Shown piece after piece: positions 16,091-23,590 of a DNA stretch of 40,286 nt. A model generated the notes under the pieces. It worked only from the letters and a program-made list of their open reading frames with translations. It was not told the origin of the DNA and did no database searches. The stretch comes from an uncultured Pelagibacteraceae bacterium (GTDB lineage: Bacteria; Pseudomonadota; Alphaproteobacteria; Pelagibacterales; Pelagibacteraceae), in contig CACFKI010000007.1 in NCBI GenBank assembly GCA_902566785.1, forward strand, positions 1-40,286, in the 5' to 3' direction. Position 1 is the first letter of the stretch, and the number at the start of each line of letters is the position of its first letter. Position numbers and translations under genes: made by a program.

Positions 16091-16708
16091 TTAATGTTCA
16101 AATATATTTAGCTTATATCCTGCGATCTCCATATCAACTAAAGTAGGAATTACTTTCATGCATTGATAAAAAATATCAATTCTTTTTTCTCTTTCTAACA
16201 TTTTTTTTAATTTGTCCTTAATCTCAAATAAATATTCTGTATCTTGAGCTGCATAATTTATCTGTTTAGCAGATAAATTTGGATTACCCCAATCGCTTTG
16301 CTGCTCTTTTTTTGAGATATCTTTACCGCAAAATTCTTTTACCAAATCTTTATACCCATGATAACTACTAGCAGTCCTTGCAATTTTTGATGCAATTTTT
16401 GTACAAAAAATTTTTTTTGGTTCAACTTTGAGATGATATTTAAGCCATAACAAATCTTGTCTGGCATAATGCATTATAAATTCAGTATTTGGATTAGAAA
16501 GAACTTTGCATAAGTTTGGTGCTGAATATGTATCTCGGTTAAGTTTAATTAAATAAAATTTTTTAGATTCTAAACCTAATTGAACTAAAGTTAAAGGGTC
16601 CCTTCCCAAAACTAAGCCAAGAGCCTCATTGTCTATCCCAATAACTTTTTCTTCAGATAAATCTATGTCTTGAGGCAAATCATTTTCAAAAATTTTGATA
16701 TTATTCAT
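16091..16708 (-). CDS. rnd: Ribonuclease D-like 3'-5' exoribonuclease, short form
   Basis: 205 residues, only the DEDDy exonuclease domain without the HRDC domains of E. coli RNase D; this short form is common in alphaproteobacteria. Catalytic residues are visible: D26 and E28 in GIDNEAL, D85 in HYARQDLLWL, and Y152 with D156 in YAAQDTEYL. It probably trims tRNA and other RNA 3' ends. It is the first gene of the 14-gene minus-strand cluster and lies 53 nt from the divergent NDUFA9-like gene, with a plausible promoter at 16722-16750. Confidence 0.88.
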   Translation of the reverse strand: MNNIKIFENDLPQDIDLSEEKVIGIDNEALGLVLGRDPLTLVQLGLESKKFYLIKLNRDTYSAPNLCKVLSNPNTEFIMHYARQDLLWLKYHLKVEPKKIFCTKIASKIARTASSYHGYKDLVKEFCGKDISKKEQQSDWGNPNLSAKQINYAAQDTEYLFEIKDKLKKMLEREKRIDIFYQCMKVIPTLVDMEIAGYKLNIFEH

Positions 16709-16721
16709 TTATTTTTTTTTA

Positions 16722-16750
16722 TATATATAAAGACAATACAATAAAGTCTA
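16722..16750 (-). promoter_or_regulatory. Likely promoter of the rnd-kdsD-lptCB-aroA... cluster
   Basis: On the minus strand TAGACT (16750-16745) is followed after 17 nt by TATATA (16727-16722). The expected start is near 16715, about 7 nt before the rnd ATG at 16708, so the leader is very short. This is the only gap of more than 10 nt upstream of the fourteen minus-strand genes, so it is the natural place for their promoter. The -35 matches consensus at four of six bases only. Confidence 0.4.
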
Positions 16751-16761
16751 TTATTTGATAA

Positions 16762-17700
16762 ATGATAAAAAAAAAAGTCTTAATCTTTGGAGCAAGTGGC
16801 CAAATTGGAAGAAATATTATAAGAAAAATCACACTCCAAAATTATAAAGTGACTGCAGTGACTAGAAATGCTCATAAAAGCATTTTTTTAAAAACCCAAG
16901 CTCCACTTGGATATTTAGATATTGTTGAGGAAAATATATTTAATGAAAAAGTGCTTGAAGAACTTATTGGAAATCATGACATATGTATTAATTTGATAGG
17001 AATTTTATTTGAAAAAAAAATTAATACTTTTCAAAACATTCATGTCAATTTTCCATCATTATTATCTAAAATTTGTAAGAAAAAAAATATTGATCAATTT
17101 TTACATATTTCAGCTCTAGGTGTTGAAAACATAAAAGATAGCAAATATGCTAAATCAAAATACGATGGTGAAAAAATAGTAAAAGAAAATTTTGAGGAAA
17201 CAACTATTCTAAAACCGTCAATTGTTTATTCGCAAGATGATAATTTTAGTACAAGATTTCTCTCTTTATTAAGTCTTTTTCCAATATTTCCACTATTTGA
17301 AAATCCAAAATTTTCACCAATTCATTGTAAAGATCTATCTGAAATTATAGTTGGATTAATAGAAAAAAAAATTTGTTCAGAAACTATTGAATGCGCAGGT
17401 CCACAAATTTTATATTTTAAAGAAATTTTACAAATCTTATCAAAATCAATTAATAAAAAACGTTTATTTATTTCAGTTCCAAACCAGTTAGCAAAAATAA
17501 TTGCTAAATCATCAGAAATTTTACCTTCCCCTCTTATTACATTGGATCAATTAAAACTTCTAAAATATGACAATGTTACAACTGGGAAATATAAAACTCA
17601 GAATGATTTTGGACTCAATGCAGATTTAAAATTTGAAAAAGAAATAAAAAAATACAGTTATATGTGGACTGAAAGAGGAGAGTATTCTAAAAATAAATAA
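16762..17700 (+). CDS. NDUFA9-like NAD(P)-binding atypical SDR protein
   Basis: 312 residues. An N-terminal Rossmann fold is shown by VLIFGASGQIGRNIIRKI (residues 5-22), with ICINLIGILFE and FLHISALGVE further on and a YAKSKYDGEKIV segment in the place of the SDR Tyr-x3-Lys. This matches the NDUFA9/39-kDa subunit family of atypical SDRs, whose mitochondrial member is an accessory part of respiratory complex I; alphaproteobacteria carry close relatives. A role in complex I assembly or quinone biology is plausible but not shown by the sequence. The start is at most a few bases from a TATTAT box (16749-16754), suggesting a leaderless mRNA. Its stop directly abuts the gcrA stop on the other strand. 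Confidence 0.82.
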   Translation: MIKKKVLIFGASGQIGRNIIRKITLQNYKVTAVTRNAHKSIFLKTQAPLGYLDIVEENIFNEKVLEELIGNHDICINLIGILFEKKINTFQNIHVNFPSLLSKICKKKNIDQFLHISALGVENIKDSKYAKSKYDGEKIVKENFEETTILKPSIVYSQDDNFSTRFLSLLSLFPIFPLFENPKFSPIHCKDLSEIIVGLIEKKICSETIECAGPQILYFKEILQILSKSINKKRLFISVPNQLAKIIAKSSEILPSPLITLDQLKLLKYDNVTTGKYKTQNDFGLNADLKFEKEIKKYSYMWTERGEYSKNK

Positions 17701-18198
17701 TTAGGCTGATTTTATTTTTTTTTCAATAAATTTTGGAACGTCATCATCTTTATCTGTTAAATCTTCTTTCTTACCTTTTGGTTGAAATACGATCATTAAA
17801 TGTAAAGGACAATAAGAAAATTTATCAATTGTTTTTCTACCGCAAAATGATGAATCTTTTTCATTCGGATTTCCTTCCATATATTTACATGTATCTTCCG
17901 TCAATTCCTCTAAATTTAAATTTCTTGCAGGTTCAAAATTTTTGTCGAGAAGCAAAGATTTAAATTTCTGTTTTCTTGATCTTTTAAATTTGTTTTCCTC
18001 AAAAACTTGGTCATTATTATTTTTGGTATTATAATTTAATTTCCTTTGTTTTATTTTGGCACTAAGAGACATTCTATGAGCTTTTCCAATAACTGCATTT
18101 CTGCTCACACCACCAATAATCTCAGCTATTTGACTTGCAGTGTTGCCTTTGCCCCATAACTCTTTTAATTTTTCAATTTTTTCTTCTGTCCAACTCAT
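17701..18198 (-). CDS. gcrA: GcrA-family cell-cycle regulator
   Basis: 165 residues. The N-terminal GcrA helix-turn-helix is clear: SWTEEKIEKLKELWGKGNTA, then SQIAEIIGGVSRNAVIGKAHR (about 22-42). A Lys/Asn-rich linker is followed by the C-terminal Cys/His segment (C117 in TCKYMEG, then FCGRK and YCPLH), typical of the domain that contacts sigma-70. In Caulobacter GcrA acts with RNA polymerase at promoters carrying methylated GANTC sites. The 126-nt region upstream contains no GANTC site, so self-control through that site is not indicated here. The gene converges on the NDUFA9-like gene with no gap. Confidence 0.92.
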   Translation of the reverse strand: MSWTEEKIEKLKELWGKGNTASQIAEIIGGVSRNAVIGKAHRMSLSAKIKQRKLNYNTKNNNDQVFEENKFKRSRKQKFKSLLLDKNFEPARNLNLEELTEDTCKYMEGNPNEKDSSFCGRKTIDKFSYCPLHLMIVFQPKGKKEDLTDKDDDVPKFIEKKIKSA

Positions 18199-18228
18199 AT
18201 ACTACATTTAGTGTATTTAATTTCACTT

Positions 18229-18259
18229 TTCACAATATAAAGTAATACACACATATAAT
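18229..18259 (+). promoter_or_regulatory. Possible promoter of the ABC permease-argD-argF unit
   Basis: TTCACA (18229-18234, one mismatch to TTGACA) and a perfect TATAAT (18254-18259) are 19 nt apart, giving an expected start near 18266 and a 59-nt leader before the ATG at 18325. The leader can form an AT-only hairpin: TTAACAA (18265-18271) with TTGTTAA (18309-18315), extended inward by a T run (18274-18281) against an A run (18300-18307). The rest of the 126-nt gap between gcrA and the permease holds nothing else I can identify. Confidence 0.35.
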
Positions 18260-18324
18260 AAATTTTAACAAGCTTTTTTTTTAATTTTTACACATTTTTA
18301 AAAAAAATTTGTTAATAAAAACTA

Positions 18325-19134
18325 ATGGTTGAATTAGAAAAAAAATACGAAATTGGGGTGAGAAGATTTAATGTAAATTGGGTGGGAGCATACACTTTAT
18401 ATGTTAAAGAAACTTTAAGATTTTTATCAGTTTTTGGACAAACTATAGTAGGTCCAATAATTACATCTATATTATTTTTATTAGTAATTTCTCTCGCAAT
18501 AGGAGAAAACCGACAAAATGTTTTAGGAGTTGAATTTATTATTTTTTTAGCACCCGGTCTAATTGCAATGCAAGTAATTCAACAAGCTTTTTCGCATTCT
18601 TCCTCATCATTATTGATGGGTAAAGTTATGGGAAACATAGTAGACATGATTGGTGCACCATTATCAGCTTCTGAGGTCACGTTAGCAATAATTTTAGCAT
18701 CTATAACAAGAGCTATAATGATATCAATTATTTCTGTAATAATATTTTCACTAGTGATTGAAATTAAAATCAATAATTATTTAATTTTTTCTGCATATTT
18801 AATTATTAGTTCTTTTATAATGGGTGCAGCAGGATTTATAGCTGGCCTCTGGGCAGATAAATTTGATCATATGGCTACTATTACTAATTTTATTATTGTA
18901 CCCTTATCCTTTCTATCTGGCACATTTTATTCTGTTGAAAGATTGCCAAACTTTTTAGTTACTATAAGTAATTATAATCCCTTTTTTCATATGATTGATG
19001 GTTTTAGATATTCTTTTATAAATAGTATGGATGGTACAATAAAATTTGGTTTAACTTATTTAATCACTTTATCAATTATAATGTGGATAATTGCATATAC
19101 TCTTTATAAAAAAGGATATAAAATTAAGTCTTAA
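18325..19134 (+). CDS. ABC-2 type transporter permease
   Basis: 269 residues with about six membrane segments (roughly 35-60, 68-90, 115-145, 150-175, 190-210 and 240-262). The layout and motifs such as GPIITSILFLLVISLAIG, FLAPGLIAMQVIQQAF and PLSFLSGTFYSVERLP are those of ABC-2 (DrrB/NodJ-like) export permeases. The PLSFLSGTFYS segment is the conserved loop near the fifth helix. No matching ATPase gene adjoins it, so its partner must be encoded elsewhere; LptB in this window is dedicated to LPS. Substrate unknown. It precedes argD by 17 nt, so it may be the first gene of an arginine unit. Confidence 0.85.
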   Translation: MVELEKKYEIGVRRFNVNWVGAYTLYVKETLRFLSVFGQTIVGPIITSILFLLVISLAIGENRQNVLGVEFIIFLAPGLIAMQVIQQAFSHSSSSLLMGKVMGNIVDMIGAPLSASEVTLAIILASITRAIMISIISVIIFSLVIEIKINNYLIFSAYLIISSFIMGAAGFIAGLWADKFDHMATITNFIIVPLSFLSGTFYSVERLPNFLVTISNYNPFFHMIDGFRYSFINSMDGTIKFGLTYLITLSIIMWIIAYTLYKKGYKIKS

Positions 19135-19151
19135 AAAAATAATACAAAAAA

Positions 19152-20318
19152 ATGAGTAAACTTGTAAAAAACTATAATCGAAAAAAAATTTCTTTTAAAT
19201 ATGGAAAAGGAAGTTTTTTATATTCTAGAAATGGCAAAAAGTATTTAGATTTTGTTCAAGGTATTGCTGTAAATTCATTAGGGCACGCACATCCAAATTT
19301 AGTAAAAGCAATAAATAATCAATCTAAAAAACTTTGGCATGTTTCAAATGCATTTATAATTCCTGAGGGAGAAAAGTTAGCTAAAAAAATTACTCAAAAA
19401 ACTTTTGCTGATTATGTAATGTTTCAAAATAGTGGTGCAGAGGCCACAGAAGCTGCTATTAAGGTTGCAAGAAGATATTTTTATTTAAAAGGCAAACCAA
19501 GTAAAAATAGAATATTGTGCATTAAAAATTCATTTCATGGAAGAACTCTTGCTGCAATTTATGCAAGTGGATCAAAAAAAATGACAGAAGGATTTGGACC
19601 AAGAATAAATGGATTTGATCATTTTGAATTTGGTAATCATCAATCTCTAAAAAAGAAAATAAATAAAAATACAGCAGCAATAATGGTTGAAACAATTATG
19701 GGCGAAGGAGGTATAAAAGTAATTCCAGATTGGTGTTTAAGGGAGTTAAGAAAAATTTGTGATAAAAAAAATATACTTCTTATTCTTGATGAGGTTCAAT
19801 GTGGAGTTGGGAGATCGGGTGATTTTTTTGCTTTTGAAAAATCAAAAGTGAAGCCAGATATTGTACCAATTGCTAAAGGAATTGGTGGAGGATTTCCTAT
19901 TGGAGCTGTTTTAATAAATAAAAAAGTTGCTCCTTGTATGACTCCAGGAACTCATGGTTCAACTTTTGGAGGAAATCCCCTCGCAATGGCAATAGGCAAT
20001 GTAGTAATGGATATTGTCTCAAACAAAAAATTTTTAAAAAATATAAAAAATATTTCAAATTATTTCTTTTTAAGATTAAATGAAATTCAAAAGGAATATC
20101 CAAAAATTATTAAAAATATAAGAGGCAAAGGTTTATTAATTGGAATACAGCTTCATACTAATCAAACAAAGTTTATAAAAAAATTAATGGAAAATAGATT
20201 GTTAACTATTAGAGCAGCAGAAAATGTTGTAAGAATATTACCACCATTAAATGTCAAAAAAAATGAAATTAATCAAGCTTGCAGAATAATAAAAAAAGTT
20301 TGTTCAGAAATAAAATAA
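19152..20318 (+). CDS. argD: Acetylornithine aminotransferase
   Basis: 388 residues, class III PLP aminotransferase of usual length. It transfers an amino group from glutamate to N-acetylglutamate semialdehyde in arginine synthesis, and may also serve lysine synthesis as succinyl-DAP aminotransferase. Marks are FVQGIAVNSLGHAHP, FQNSGAEATEAAIKVARRY, SFHGRTLAAIYASG, ILDEVQCGVGRSGDFFAFE, and the PLP lysine in PIAKGIGGGFPIGAV. TPGTHGSTFGGNPLA is the phosphate-contacting loop. argF starts one base after the argD stop. argJ (32103) supplies other steps of the same pathway elsewhere in the window. Confidence 0.95.
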   Translation: MSKLVKNYNRKKISFKYGKGSFLYSRNGKKYLDFVQGIAVNSLGHAHPNLVKAINNQSKKLWHVSNAFIIPEGEKLAKKITQKTFADYVMFQNSGAEATEAAIKVARRYFYLKGKPSKNRILCIKNSFHGRTLAAIYASGSKKMTEGFGPRINGFDHFEFGNHQSLKKKINKNTAAIMVETIMGEGGIKVIPDWCLRELRKICDKKNILLILDEVQCGVGRSGDFFAFEKSKVKPDIVPIAKGIGGGFPIGAVLINKKVAPCMTPGTHGSTFGGNPLAMAIGNVVMDIVSNKKFLKNIKNISNYFFLRLNEIQKEYPKIIKNIRGKGLLIGIQLHTNQTKFIKKLMENRLLTIRAAENVVRILPPLNVKKNEINQACRIIKKVCSEIK

Positions 20319-20319
20319 A

Positions 20320-21249
20320 ATGAAACATTTTGTTCACCTTAAAGATATACCCGCAAAAGATCTGAGAAAAATTATAATAGACGCAAAAAGAAGAAAAAAA
20401 CTTAGATCAAAGATAAGTACTTTAGAAGTGGATAAAGGAGCTCCATTAAAAGGTAAGATGTTAATCCAGATGTTTGAAAAAGCAAGCTCAAGAACAAGAA
20501 TAAGTTTTTATATGGCTATAAAACAACTTGGTGGGGGCACATTAACCTTAAGATCAAACGAAATTCATCTCGGGCAAGGAGGGGAGAGTATAGAAGATAC
20601 TGCAAAAATACTTTCTACTTATGGTGATGGTTTCATGATAAGAACTGATAGCGATGATAAAGTTGAAAAATTTAAAAATTTTTTGTCAATTCCAGTAATT
20701 AATGGATTAAGTCCATCCTCACATCCTACGCAAGTATTATCCGATGTTTTTACAGTTGAGGAGATAAAAAATAAACCCATATCAAAATTAAATATTTGCT
20801 GGATTGGTGACTCCAATAATGTTTTAAATAGTTTAATAGCTGCATCTGTTAAATTTTCATTTAATTTAAGCATAGGGTGTCCAAAAAATTATGAACCAAG
20901 ACAGGAATTAAGAAAATATATAAAAAAAAATAATAAAAGAATATTCATTTTTAATGATGCAAAAAAAGCGGTTAAAAATGCAGACGTTATATTTTCAGAT
21001 AAAGTTATATCTTTAAATGATAAAGTGAATAAGAAAAAAAAAGTTAACCAATTTAAAAATTTTAAAATTGATAAAAAATTAATAAAATATGCAAAAAAAG
21101 ATTGTATTTTTTTACATTGTCTTCCACGTGGTCCAGAGGTGAGTGATGAAGTTTTTTTAGGAAAACAATCTTATGTGTGGCAGCAAGCTTTAAATAGAGT
21201 TCATGTACAAAAAAGTATCTTACTCTATTGTTTTGGAAAGTTAAGGTAA
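20320..21249 (+). CDS. argF: Ornithine carbamoyltransferase
   Basis: 309 residues. It makes citrulline from ornithine and carbamoyl phosphate. The carbamoyl-phosphate motif reads FEKASSRTRISF (residues 52-63; Ser in place of the first Thr of STRTR, a conservative change). The second motif is SHPTQVLSD and the ornithine-site motif is FLHCLPRG. WIGDSNNVLNSL corresponds to the conserved GDGNNV segment. It follows argD by one base. The last bases overlap the stop of the opposing cytochrome gene by 9 nt. Confidence 0.95.
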   Translation: MKHFVHLKDIPAKDLRKIIIDAKRRKKLRSKISTLEVDKGAPLKGKMLIQMFEKASSRTRISFYMAIKQLGGGTLTLRSNEIHLGQGGESIEDTAKILSTYGDGFMIRTDSDDKVEKFKNFLSIPVINGLSPSSHPTQVLSDVFTVEEIKNKPISKLNICWIGDSNNVLNSLIAASVKFSFNLSIGCPKNYEPRQELRKYIKKNNKRIFIFNDAKKAVKNADVIFSDKVISLNDKVNKKKKVNQFKNFKIDKKLIKYAKKDCIFLHCLPRGPEVSDEVFLGKQSYVWQQALNRVHVQKSILLYCFGKLR

Positions 21250-21768
21250 GGGTTTAGGATTTTCACTATTTTGATTAAGATATAAAATTACTGAAGCCCT
21301 GTCTTTTTCATCTTTTAGTCCAGCAAAGCCCATTTTGTTTCCTTTAATCCAAGTAGATGGTTTAATTAAAAATCCATTCATCTCTTCCCAATTCCATTCT
21401 TTTTTATAAGAAATTAGAGCTTTTGAATATTTGTAATCTTCAACTGCTCCTACAGATCTAAACATTACATTCCATAGCTTTGGCCCAATTTTATTACCAC
21501 CACCTTGATTAATACTGTGACATGCTGCACATTTTTTAAAAACCTTCTCACCATGTGCTAAGTCAGCTAGCGCAAACATAGCTTTTAAATCTAAAGAAGC
21601 TTCAGCCTCATTTTTAACAATATCACTTTCTGGTGGATCTACTTTATAAGCAACAACTGAATCTTCATCTTTGTCAAAAATAAAATCAGAAATTTTTCCA
21701 ATTCCGAAAACAACTAAAACTGTGATTAGAATTGCAGATATTATTTTTTGAATTTCAAATGAGCTCAT
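21241..21768 (-). CDS. cycM: Membrane-anchored class I cytochrome c (CycM/c552 type)
   Basis: 175 residues. An uncleaved N-terminal membrane helix (about 8-24) is followed by an acidic linker and a class I cytochrome c domain. Haem attachment is CAACH (C80, C83, H84) and the sixth ligand is probably M146 in GNKMGFAGL. GPKLWNVMFRSVG and YSKALISYKKEWNW are the usual mitochondrial-type cytochrome c stretches. This layout matches CycM of Bradyrhizobium and c552 of Paracoccus, which carry electrons from complex III to cytochrome c oxidase at the periplasmic face. The gene converges on argF with a 9-nt overlap and is divergent from kdsB. The symbol is by analogy. Confidence 0.88.
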   Translation of the reverse strand: MSSFEIQKIISAILITVLVVFGIGKISDFIFDKDEDSVVAYKVDPPESDIVKNEAEASLDLKAMFALADLAHGEKVFKKCAACHSINQGGGNKIGPKLWNVMFRSVGAVEDYKYSKALISYKKEWNWEEMNGFLIKPSTWIKGNKMGFAGLKDEKDRASVILYLNQNSENPKPLP

Positions 21769-21794
21769 TTAAATTTTTATGTCTTTTAATCCTA

Positions 21795-21857
21795 TAACAT
21801 GTTAAATCCTAAATTACATAATTTATTTATATTAGCTATTTGCGTCCCTTAGACGCA
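21795..21857. promoter_or_regulatory. Palindrome and GC-rich hairpin in the cycM/kdsB divergent region
   Basis: The 107-nt gap between the two divergent genes holds a perfect palindrome TAACATGTTA (21795-21804) and a stem-loop TGCGTC-CCTTA-GACGCA (21841-21857). The stem has four G/C pairs of six, unusual for this AT-rich region. A possible plus-strand -10 TATATT (21828-21833) would start kdsB transcripts at about 21840, placing the hairpin at the very 5' end of the mRNA. No clear -35 was found. A binding site or an mRNA-stabilising 5' hairpin are both possible. Confidence 0.3.
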
Positions 21858-21875
21858 TAAATTAATGAATTTATA

Positions 21876-22610
21876 ATGCAAAAAACATTAATATTAATAC
21901 CATCTAGGCTTTCAGCCTCAAGATTGCCAAATAAACCTTTATTAAAAATAAATGGTAAATCAATTATATCACTAGTTGTTGATAGAGCTAAGAGATCAAA
22001 ATTAGGTGAAGTCATTGTTGCAACGGAGGATACCAAAATATTAAATGAAGTTAAAAAAAATGGTGGTAATGCGATTATAACAAGCAATAAACATAAAACG
22101 GGTACTGATCGAATATATGAATGTTTATCTAAATTAAAAAAAAGAAATATTGATTATATAATTAATTTGCAAGGTGATGAACCAAATATAGATATTAATG
22201 ATCTAAAAAGATTATATATATTAACAAAAAAAAATAATTCAGATATGGCTACATTGGCGAGTGAGATTCATAATAAGAAAATATATAAAGATAAAAATAT
22301 TGTTAAAGTAATAACCAATTTAAAATTAAATAAAAATAATTTTCCTTATGCTAAAGATTTCAGAAGACTTATAACTTCAGGAAAAAATATTTATCATCAT
22401 TTAGGTGTGTATATATATAAAGTAAAAATACTTAAGAAATTTATTAATCTTAGGCAATCTGAAAATGAACTGAGTAATAAACTTGAACAAATGAGAGCTA
22501 TAGACAATGATATTAAGATAAATGTTGCTCTAGCAAACAAACCCTCAATTGGAATTGATACTATAGAAGATTATGTAGCTTTAAAAAAAATTATGGAATA
22601 TAAATCATAA
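21876..22610 (+). CDS. kdsB: 3-deoxy-manno-octulosonate cytidylyltransferase (CMP-Kdo synthetase)
   Basis: 244 residues. It activates Kdo with CTP for LPS inner-core assembly. The nucleotide-binding N terminus LILIPSRLSASRLPNKPLL (residues 5-23) is diagnostic, followed by EVIVATEDTKI, HKTGTDRIYE, YIINLQGDEPNI and HHLGVYIYKVKILKKF. ILIPSRLSASRLP matches the family's IPARxxSxRLP loop. The gene has no evident Shine-Dalgarno sequence; the ATG at 21876 begins just before the first strand and is the natural start. pheA follows two bases after its stop. The upstream Kdo step (kdsD) is at 15114. Confidence 0.95.
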   Translation: MQKTLILIPSRLSASRLPNKPLLKINGKSIISLVVDRAKRSKLGEVIVATEDTKILNEVKKNGGNAIITSNKHKTGTDRIYECLSKLKKRNIDYIINLQGDEPNIDINDLKRLYILTKKNNSDMATLASEIHNKKIYKDKNIVKVITNLKLNKNNFPYAKDFRRLITSGKNIYHHLGVYIYKVKILKKFINLRQSENELSNKLEQMRAIDNDIKINVALANKPSIGIDTIEDYVALKKIMEYKS

Positions 22611-22612
22611 GT

Positions 22613-23443
22613 ATGAAAATTGCTTATCAAGGTATTGCTGGAAGTTATAGTGAAAGCTGTGTTAAAGAAAATTATCCTGATGCAGAAACAATTCCTTGCA
22701 GGACATTTCAAGATGCATTTGAGTTAGCGAAAAATGACTCAAATATAAAAGCAATCATACCTGAACAAAATCAATTGATAGGATCAATTAATATCGAAAC
22801 ATTAATTCTAAAATATAGATTAAATATTTTTGCTGAACATTTTTTTCCAATTAATCATAATTTACTTGTTTTACCTGGAGCTAAAATAAATGATATAAAA
22901 AATGTTTATTCTCATACTGCAGCACTTAGTCAAGTTAATAGATTTATAAGAAAACATAATATAAAAGAAAATGTAATGGCAGATACTGCTGGAAGTGCAG
23001 CTTATATTGCTAAATTAAAAGATAAATCAAAAGCAGCCATAGCATCTAAATTAAGTGCTGAAATTTATGGTTTAGAGATTTTAAAATCTGATATTCAAGA
23101 TGATAAAGAAAATTTTACAAGATTTCTTGTATTTCAAAAAAATATATCTCAACCAGAATATTTAACGAGTGAAAAGTATATTACATCTTTTATATTTAAA
23201 CTTAAAAATAAACCTGCTGCACTTTTCCAGTCTCTTACAGGAATGAGTTTAAGACAGGTTGATATGACAAAGCTGCATTCTTTTCCAGAAAAAGGAACTT
23301 TTTCCTCATATTATTTTTTTTGTGAAGTCCAAGGTCATATTTCTGATGATAAAGTAGAGGGTGCATTAAAAGATCTCGAAATTCACTGTTCAGAGTTTCA
23401 ATTATTGGGTGTGTTTAATCAAGATTCTTTTAGAAAAAAATAG
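22613..23443 (+). CDS. pheA: Prephenate dehydratase
   Basis: 276 residues: a prephenate dehydratase domain (about 1-180) and a C-terminal ACT domain (about 190-270), without a chorismate mutase domain, as in most alphaproteobacteria. It turns prephenate into phenylpyruvate for phenylalanine synthesis; the ACT domain normally gives feedback control by phenylalanine. Marks are AYQGIAGSYSESCVKENY, PEQNQLIGSI, VMADTAGSAAYIAK and the catalytic-site Thr/Arg/Phe in ENFTRFLVF. In the ACT part KLHSFPEKGTFSSYYFFCEVQGH takes the place of the usual ESRP motif, so Phe binding may differ. It is followed by the SRP RNA promoter. Confidence 0.93.
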   Translation: MKIAYQGIAGSYSESCVKENYPDAETIPCRTFQDAFELAKNDSNIKAIIPEQNQLIGSINIETLILKYRLNIFAEHFFPINHNLLVLPGAKINDIKNVYSHTAALSQVNRFIRKHNIKENVMADTAGSAAYIAKLKDKSKAAIASKLSAEIYGLEILKSDIQDDKENFTRFLVFQKNISQPEYLTSEKYITSFIFKLKNKPAALFQSLTGMSLRQVDMTKLHSFPEKGTFSSYYFFCEVQGHISDDKVEGALKDLEIHCSEFQLLGVFNQDSFRKK

Positions 23444-23458
23444 TCCTAAACAAATTAT

Positions 23459-23488
23459 TTGTGGATTAAAAAAAATTACTGATATAAT
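23459..23488 (+). promoter_or_regulatory. Promoter of the SRP RNA (and probably dnaX)
   Basis: TTGTGG (23459-23464) and a perfect TATAAT (23483-23488) are separated by 18 nt. The -10 ends 6 nt before the first base of the SRP RNA helix (GGGTCAATCA, 23495), exactly where a start is expected. The small repeat ACAAATTATTTGT (23450-23462) overlaps the -35 and may be incidental. Because dnaX begins only 11 nt after the RNA, this promoter probably also drives dnaX. Confidence 0.65.
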
Positions 23489-23494
23489 AAGTTT

Positions 23495-23579
23495 GGGTCA
23501 ATCAGGTGGATGTACGGCAAATCCTGTCAGATTCGAAAGAAAGCAGCAGTAACCAGTAATTTTCTAGGTTGATTGGCCC
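23495..23579 (+). ncRNA. ffs: Small signal recognition particle RNA (4.5S type)
   Basis: About 85 nt. The terminal stem is GGGTCAATCA (23495-23504) with TGATTGGCCC (23570-23579), ten pairs including one G-U. The conserved Ffh-binding tip is GTCAGATTC-GAAA-GAAAGCAGCAG (23526-23548): a GAAA tetraloop in place of E. coli GGAA, followed by the invariant AAGCAGCAG side of the symmetric loop, and then AGTAACCAG as in other small SRP RNAs. It is the RNA core of the SRP that targets membrane proteins with Ffh and FtsY. Lying between pheA and dnaX, it follows the ffs-dnaX adjacency known in many bacteria. Ends are from base pairing and could differ by a few bases. Confidence 0.93.
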
Positions 23580-23590
23580 TTAGAAAATTT

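Noticed and set aside
23573-23590. TTG start for dnaX at 23573, adding six residues
   Set aside because: It lies inside the 3' strand of the SRP RNA helix, and the ATG at 23591 gives the conserved DnaX N terminus.
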